A stretch of DNA of 8,908 nt. Source: JANWZL01 sp037445185 (GTDB lineage Bacteria; Pseudomonadota; Gammaproteobacteria; Burkholderiales; Thiobacillaceae). Position numbers and translations under genes: made by a program. Shown here piece by piece: positions 6,098-8,908 of this stretch. Where the stretch lies: NCBI GenBank assembly GCA_037445185.1, contig JBBIKZ010000101.1:1-8908 (forward strand). The letters run 5' to 3'. How positions within the stretch are numbered: position 1 is the stretch's first letter; each line of letters opens with the position of its first letter. The notes below the pieces were generated by a model, which was not told the origin of the DNA, ran no database searches, and was given only the letters and a program-made list of their open reading frames with translations.

Positions 6098-7509
6098 TGA
6101 AACGCATGTGGGCATTCCTTCCCCTGCTGGCCCTGGCTGCCACGGCCTGGGCGCAGGAGGAGCGGCTGGTGAGCCAGCAGGAGCAGACCGCGCTGGCGGT
6201 GACGATCTACAACAACGACCTCGCCCTGGTGAAGGATCAACGCCGTGTCCGCCTCGCGACCGGCGACAACCGGCTCGCCTGGCGTGACGTCTCCGCCCGC
6301 ATCCAGCCCGAGACCGCGCTGCTGCGCAGCACCGACGGCGGTCGCATCCGGCTTCTGGAGCAGAACTTCGATTTCGACCTGCTCACCCCGCAGTCCCTGC
6401 TCGCCAAGTCGGTGGGCGAGTCGGTGCGCGTCATCCGGCCGCCGCATCCCATGACCGGGGTGGAGACCGTGGAACAGGCCACCGTGCTCGCGGCCAACAA
6501 CGGCGTCGTGCTCAAGTTCGCCGACCGCGTGGAGACCGGCATCCCGGGCCGCATGGCCTTCAACGCCGTGCCGGCCGGCCTGCGCGACCGGCCCACACTC
6601 TCCATGCTGCTGCGGCACGAAGGCTCGGCGGAGCGCATGCTGGAGCTCACCTATCTGACCGGGGGGCTGTCGTGGCGCGCCGACTACGTGGCGGAGCTCT
6701 CGGGCAGGGAGGACAGCCTCGACCTCAACGGCTGGGTGACGCTGACCAACGTCAGCGGCACGGCCTACCCCAATGCCCTGCTGCAGCTGGTGGCCGGCGA
6801 CGTGCAACGCGTCCGGCCGCGCGCCATGCCCATGCTCAAGGCCATGACGGCCGAGGTGGCGCCGGACCTGCAGCAGGAGGCCCTGTTCGAGTATCACCTC
6901 TACACCCTAGACCGACCCACCACCCTGCTCGATCAGCAGACCAAGCAGGTGGCGCTACTCTCCGCCCGCGAGGTGCCGGTCGCCAAGGAATACGTCCTGC
7001 AGGGCGCCGACTTCTATTACCAGGGTCAGCACGGCGACCTGGGCCGCGGCCTCAAGACCGCCGTCACCCTCGAGTTCCAGAACCAGGGCGGCAGCCTGGG
7101 CGTGCCCCTGCCCAGGGGCGTGGTGCGGGTCTACAAGAAGGATCAGGCCGGGCGTGCCCAGTTCATCGGCGAGGACGCCATCGACCACACCCCGCGCGGC
7201 GAGAAGATCCGTCTCAAGCTGGGGGACGCCTTCGACATCAGCGCCGAGAAGCGGCAGACCGATTATCAGCGCATCGCCGCCTACGGCGGCCGCCACGGCC
7301 TGCACGAGAGCGCCTACGAGCTCGTGGTGCGCAACGCCAAGCGCGAGAAGGTCGTCATCAAGGTCGTCGAGCCCATCGCCGGCGACTGGCAGATGGTCGC
7401 CGAGAGCCAGCCGCACAAAAAGGAGACGGCCAACACCGCGGTGTGGATGCTCACCGTGCCTGCCGAGGGCAAGGCGGTGCTGACCTGGCGGGTGCGGGTG
7501 CGCTATTGA
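6094..7509 (+). CDS. Secreted DUF4139 domain-containing protein
   Basis: This 471-aa protein has an N-terminal signal peptide: MMKRMW, a hydrophobic core FLPLLALAATAW, and likely cleavage after AWA at 20/21. No lipobox or other membrane segment is seen, so it should be periplasmic or exported. The body is beta-rich and matches the DUF4139 type, with LTYLTGGLSWRADYVAEL at about 185-202, then NGWVTLTNVSGTAYPNALLQLVAGDV, and a C-terminal AYELVVRNAKREKVVIKVVEP ending in a beta strand. The related MuiA proteins carry an additional N-terminal DUF4140, which I do not see clearly here. No biochemical function is established for this domain. I chose the ATG at 6094 because it overlaps the pgl stop (ATGATGA); 6085 or 6097 would also keep the signal peptide. 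It is likely coupled to pgl translation. Confidence 0.88.
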   Translation: MMKRMWAFLPLLALAATAWAQEERLVSQQEQTALAVTIYNNDLALVKDQRRVRLATGDNRLAWRDVSARIQPETALLRSTDGGRIRLLEQNFDFDLLTPQSLLAKSVGESVRVIRPPHPMTGVETVEQATVLAANNGVVLKFADRVETGIPGRMAFNAVPAGLRDRPTLSMLLRHEGSAERMLELTYLTGGLSWRADYVAELSGREDSLDLNGWVTLTNVSGTAYPNALLQLVAGDVQRVRPRAMPMLKAMTAEVAPDLQQEALFEYHLYTLDRPTTLLDQQTKQVALLSAREVPVAKEYVLQGADFYYQGQHGDLGRGLKTAVTLEFQNQGGSLGVPLPRGVVRVYKKDQAGRAQFIGEDAIDHTPRGEKIRLKLGDAFDISAEKRQTDYQRIAAYGGRHGLHESAYELVVRNAKREKVVIKVVEPIAGDWQMVAESQPHKKETANTAVWMLTVPAEGKAVLTWRVRVRY

Positions 7510-7555
7510 ACAATCAACCATGCCTGCCCGCGAGGCTACCCCGGTTCATGCGAGG

Positions 7556-7585
7556 TGTAGATCGCGGACATGGACCGCGCCTACA
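7556..7585. repeat. Interrupted hairpin after the DUF4139 gene
   Basis: TGTAG (7556-7560) pairs with CTACA (7581-7585), and inside it CGCGG (7563-7567) pairs with CCGCG (7575-7579), with a 2/1-nt internal bulge and a 7-nt loop. It lies 47 bp after the DUF4139 stop in the 119-bp gap between convergent genes. No T-tract follows, so if it ends transcription it is not by the standard intrinsic route. Confidence 0.4.
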
Positions 7586-7591
7586 TGTAGC

Positions 7592-7621
7592 CGCCCGGGT
7601 TGCAGTCCAACCCCCTGGGCG
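7592..7621. repeat. Second inverted repeat in the same convergent gap
   Basis: CGCCC-GGGTTG (7592-7602) pairs with CAACCC (7608-7613) and GGGCG (7617-7621), with a 5-nt loop and a 3-nt bulge, giving 11 pairs in all. It sits 7 bp before the DUF455 stop codon. It lacks a T-tract on both strands. Confidence 0.4.
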
Positions 7622-7628
7622 ATGGCTT

Positions 7629-8423
7629 TCACGGTAGCGCGGCCAGTTCCTCCCGGCTGAAACCGGCGGCGAGCCGCGCCGCCTCGTTGAAGGGGCGGCG
7701 GGGTTTGGGCACGTCGCTCGCCTGGATCAGTTCGCGCCAGGTCGCCACCGGATCGAGCCCACGCTGGCCACAGAGGTATTTGAACCAGCGGTCGCCGGCG
7801 GCGACGTGGGTGATCTCGTCGCGCAGGATGATGTCCAGGATGGCGGCGCCGGCCGCATCGCCGTGATTGGCGAGCTTTTTGCGCAACCCCGGCGTGGCAT
7901 CCAGCCCGCGCGCCTCCATCAGGCGCGGCACCAGTGCCATGCGCACGAGCGGGTCGTGCGCCGTCTGCTCGGCCAGTGTCCACAAGCCCGCGTGGGCGGG
8001 GAAGTCGCCATAGTCCCGGCCCAGCGTGTGCAGGTGATCGCGCAGCAGGCGAAAGTGATCGGCCTCCTCGGCGGCCACCTCGAGCCAATTGGCATAGAAC
8101 GCTGCGGGCAGCCCCTGGAAACGGTAAACCGCGTCGAGGGCGAGGTTGATGGCCGTGAATTCGATGTGGGCGAGGGCGTGGATGAGGGCGGCGTGCCCTT
8201 CGGGGTGGGAGAGTTCGCGTCGGGGGACGTGTTCCGGCGGCACCAGGACGGGGCGGCCCGGGCGGCCGGCTGCCTGCACGGGCGCGGGGTCGTTCCACGC
8301 ATGCGGTGCGAGCCGACCGCCCTGCCAGTCATGCCATAGCCTTCGCGTGGCGGCGAGCTTGGCCTCGACCCCACATTCGACGAGGACACGGCGGGCGGCG
8401 GCATGCACGTTCAGCGGCGACAT
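7629..8423 (-). CDS. DUF455 family ferritin-like protein
   Basis: This 264-aa protein fits the DUF455 group of ferritin-like four-helix proteins. Candidate di-iron ligands are spaced as expected: E88 in AHIEFTAINLALD, E120 and H123 in EEADHF, E170 in MEARGLD, and E203 and H206 in RDEITHVAAGDRWF. This is the E...ExxH...E...ExxH pattern of di-iron carboxylate enzymes, related structurally to the tRNA hydroxylase MiaE. The substrate is unknown to me. The start at 8423 (MSPLNVHAAARR) overlaps the end of the VanZ-like gene by 13 bp; an ATG at 8435 would add MAGD. GGAG lies only two bases before the 8423 ATG, so initiation may depend on coupling. The frame is open further upstream to 8786, but that stretch is Arg/Pro/Ala-rich and opposite in character to a real protein. 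Confidence 0.9.
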   Translation of the reverse strand: MSPLNVHAAARRVLVECGVEAKLAATRRLWHDWQGGRLAPHAWNDPAPVQAAGRPGRPVLVPPEHVPRRELSHPEGHAALIHALAHIEFTAINLALDAVYRFQGLPAAFYANWLEVAAEEADHFRLLRDHLHTLGRDYGDFPAHAGLWTLAEQTAHDPLVRMALVPRLMEARGLDATPGLRKKLANHGDAAGAAILDIILRDEITHVAAGDRWFKYLCGQRGLDPVATWRELIQASDVPKPRRPFNEAARLAAGFSREELAALP

Positions 8424-8770
8424 GTCTCCAGCCATCGCAGAGGGTTGGGCAGATGTCGGGCGGCGAGCCAACCCGTGGCGATACCGAGGGCATTGGCGAG
8501 CAGGTCCAAGCCGCTTGCCTGCCGGTAGCCGGTAAACCCCTGGGCCACCTCCAGGCCGCCGCCCAGGGCGAGGAGCGCGGCGGCGAGCGGCAGCCGCGGC
8601 TCGGTGAGCTGGGCGAACCAGAGCATCAGAACGAGATAGCTCAGGGCATGGCCGGCCTTGTCCCAGACCGCGCCGCCGATCGGCGGCGGTTGGGGGGTCA
8701 GCGAGAGATAGATCACCGCCAGGACCATGCCCCAACCCAGAATTGCCCAGAGGCTGCGCCAGACAGACAT
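8411..8770 (-). CDS. VanZ-like family small membrane protein
   Basis: This 119-aa protein has about four hydrophobic segments (roughly 7-25, 42-55, 62-78 and 87-103) and the VanZ-like signature DKAGHALSYLVLMLWF with D37, K38 and H41. Family members sit in the membrane; the founding VanZ gives low-level teicoplanin resistance, but most chromosomal relatives have no defined job and resistance should not be assumed. The C-terminal tail ends LRWLETCRR. It overlaps the DUF455 gene by 13 bp on the same strand, so the two are probably co-transcribed. The ATG at 8770 has no Shine-Dalgarno sequence, and the end of a mobile element lies just 9 bp upstream, which may have replaced its native promoter and ribosome binding site. 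Confidence 0.85.
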   Translation of the reverse strand: MSVWRSLWAILGWGMVLAVIYLSLTPQPPPIGGAVWDKAGHALSYLVLMLWFAQLTEPRLPLAAALLALGGGLEVAQGFTGYRQASGLDLLANALGIATGWLAARHLPNPLRWLETCRR

Positions 8771-8779
8771 GGGCCGGTC

Positions 8780-8861
8780 TTGACATCCTCCCCGGCCTAA
8801 AGGCTGGAGATTCCTACGGCGCTCATGGGCGGTATTGAGCCGCCCATGAGCCGCTTCGGCG
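8780..8861 (-). ncRNA. Probable 3' scaffold of a TnpB omega RNA (reRNA)
   Basis: In IS200/IS605 elements, the RNA that guides TnpB is transcribed over the end of tnpB and the right end of the element; the guide itself is the flanking DNA just past the element. On the minus strand here, a 4-bp GCCG-AAG-CGGC hairpin (8860-8850), a perfect 12-bp hairpin (8851-8821) and the terminal hairpin (8809-8790) follow each other, then GGATGTCAA. If functional, the guide would begin at 8779 and read into the VanZ start region. The 5' limit is not determinable here, and function is inference. Confidence 0.45.
8821..8851. repeat. Perfect 12-bp inverted repeat inside the IS end
   Basis: GCTCATGGGCGG (8821-8832) and CCGCCCATGAGC (8840-8851) are exact reverse complements separated by a 7-nt loop. 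The perfection of both arms suggests a selected RNA or DNA secondary structure, most simply a stem of the omega RNA scaffold. Confidence 0.8.
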
Positions 8862-8908
8862 GGTTCCTGCTGCTGGCGGCATTACCGCACCGCTCACTTC
8901 ACAGGCGA
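8823..8908 (-). CDS. Possible C-terminal end of tnpB, partial
   Basis: One minus-strand frame is open from the window edge to a TGA at 8825-8823, giving 27 residues (ACEVSGAVMPPAAG..., ending AAQYRP). TnpB genes end close to the right end of their elements, and a low-complexity basic tail is usual, so this may be the last part of tnpB. The piece is too short to recognise on its own: no RuvC or zinc-finger motif falls within it. The other two frames stop within 15 bases of the edge, and one of them (SPVK then stop) could equally be the real terminus. Confidence 0.25.
   Translation of the reverse strand, partial: ACEVSGAVMPPAAGTRRSGSWAAQYRP

Larger units (their letters stand above)
8780..8908 (-). 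mobile_element. Right end of an IS200/IS605-type (TnpB/IS1341-like) element, partial
   Basis: Read on the minus strand, the sequence GGAATCTCCAGCCTTTAGGC, then CGGGGAGGATGTCAA, is the characteristic 3' end of TnpB-carrying IS200/IS605 elements, differing slightly from the usual GGAATCCCCGGCCTTTAGGC form. The terminal subterminal hairpin is CTCCAGCC (8809-8802), loop TTTA, GGCCGGGG (8797-8790), with one A-C mismatch and one G-T wobble. These elements have no inverted terminal repeats or target duplication; they end in such hairpins, and TTGAC (8780-8784, plus strand) is the likely terminus. The tnpB gene, and tnpA if present, would lie beyond the window on the minus strand. The recognition is from memory of the motif, not from a search. 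Confidence 0.75.

Noticed and set aside
5755..6897. 380-aa minus-strand frame opposite pgl and the DUF4139 gene
   Set aside because: It runs antisense across two recognised genes and has shadow composition (H/G/R/A) with no motif.
8436..8786. N-terminal extension of DUF455 from an ATG at 8786 with a GGGGAGG site
   Set aside because: The GGGGAGG belongs to the conserved IS end, and the extension is an R/P/A-rich shadow of the VanZ-like gene.
1..8908. CRISPR arrays or tandem repeats
   Set aside because: No regularly spaced direct repeats were seen on reading through the window.

Overview
The window is GC-rich, with compact, mostly housekeeping gene content. Protein types and gene order (lysC next to tRNA-Ser, a PolB-like exonuclease coupled to rlmD, yccA, pgl) suggest the chromosome of a gammaproteobacterium, perhaps of the Chromatiales/Ectothiorhodospiraceae kind. 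That placement is inferred from content only.

Layout, left to right. (1) Positions 1-1165, all on the minus strand: a GAF-domain protein (62-802) with a terminator-like hairpin after it (4-34), then a complete tRNA-Ser(GCU) with encoded CCA (910-1003), then a 162-bp gap with a strong hairpin behind lysC. In many gammaproteobacteria csrA lies between lysC and this tRNA-Ser. Here it is absent, and only nine csrA-start-like codons are visible. (2) Positions 1166-3281: lysC (minus) is divergent from yccA (plus), and yccA ends in a clear rho-independent terminator. (3) Positions 3276-5365: two coupled minus-strand genes, a PolB-type 3'-5' exonuclease and rlmD, with an ATGA overlap; the rlmD stop lies within the T-tract of the yccA terminator. 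(4) Positions 5411-7509: pgl and a secreted DUF4139 protein on the plus strand, also with an ATGA overlap, divergent from the exonuclease across 45 bp. (5) Positions 7510-7628: a structured gap between convergent genes. (6) Positions 7629-8770: a VanZ-like membrane protein and a DUF455 ferritin-like protein, overlapping on the minus strand. (7) Positions 8780-8908: the right end of an IS200/IS605-type (TnpB-associated) element, including what looks like the 3' end of its omega RNA. It stops 9 bp before the VanZ start codon, and most of the element lies beyond the window.

The genes serve separate purposes: aspartate-family amino-acid synthesis (lysC), membrane protein quality control (yccA), rRNA modification (rlmD), the pentose phosphate pathway (pgl) and translation (tRNA-Ser). 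I see no multi-gene defence or biosynthetic system. The most interesting points are the omega-RNA-bearing IS end, the missing csrA with its possible remnant, the candidate internal start for a LysC beta subunit, and the uncharacterised DUF4139 and DUF455 proteins.
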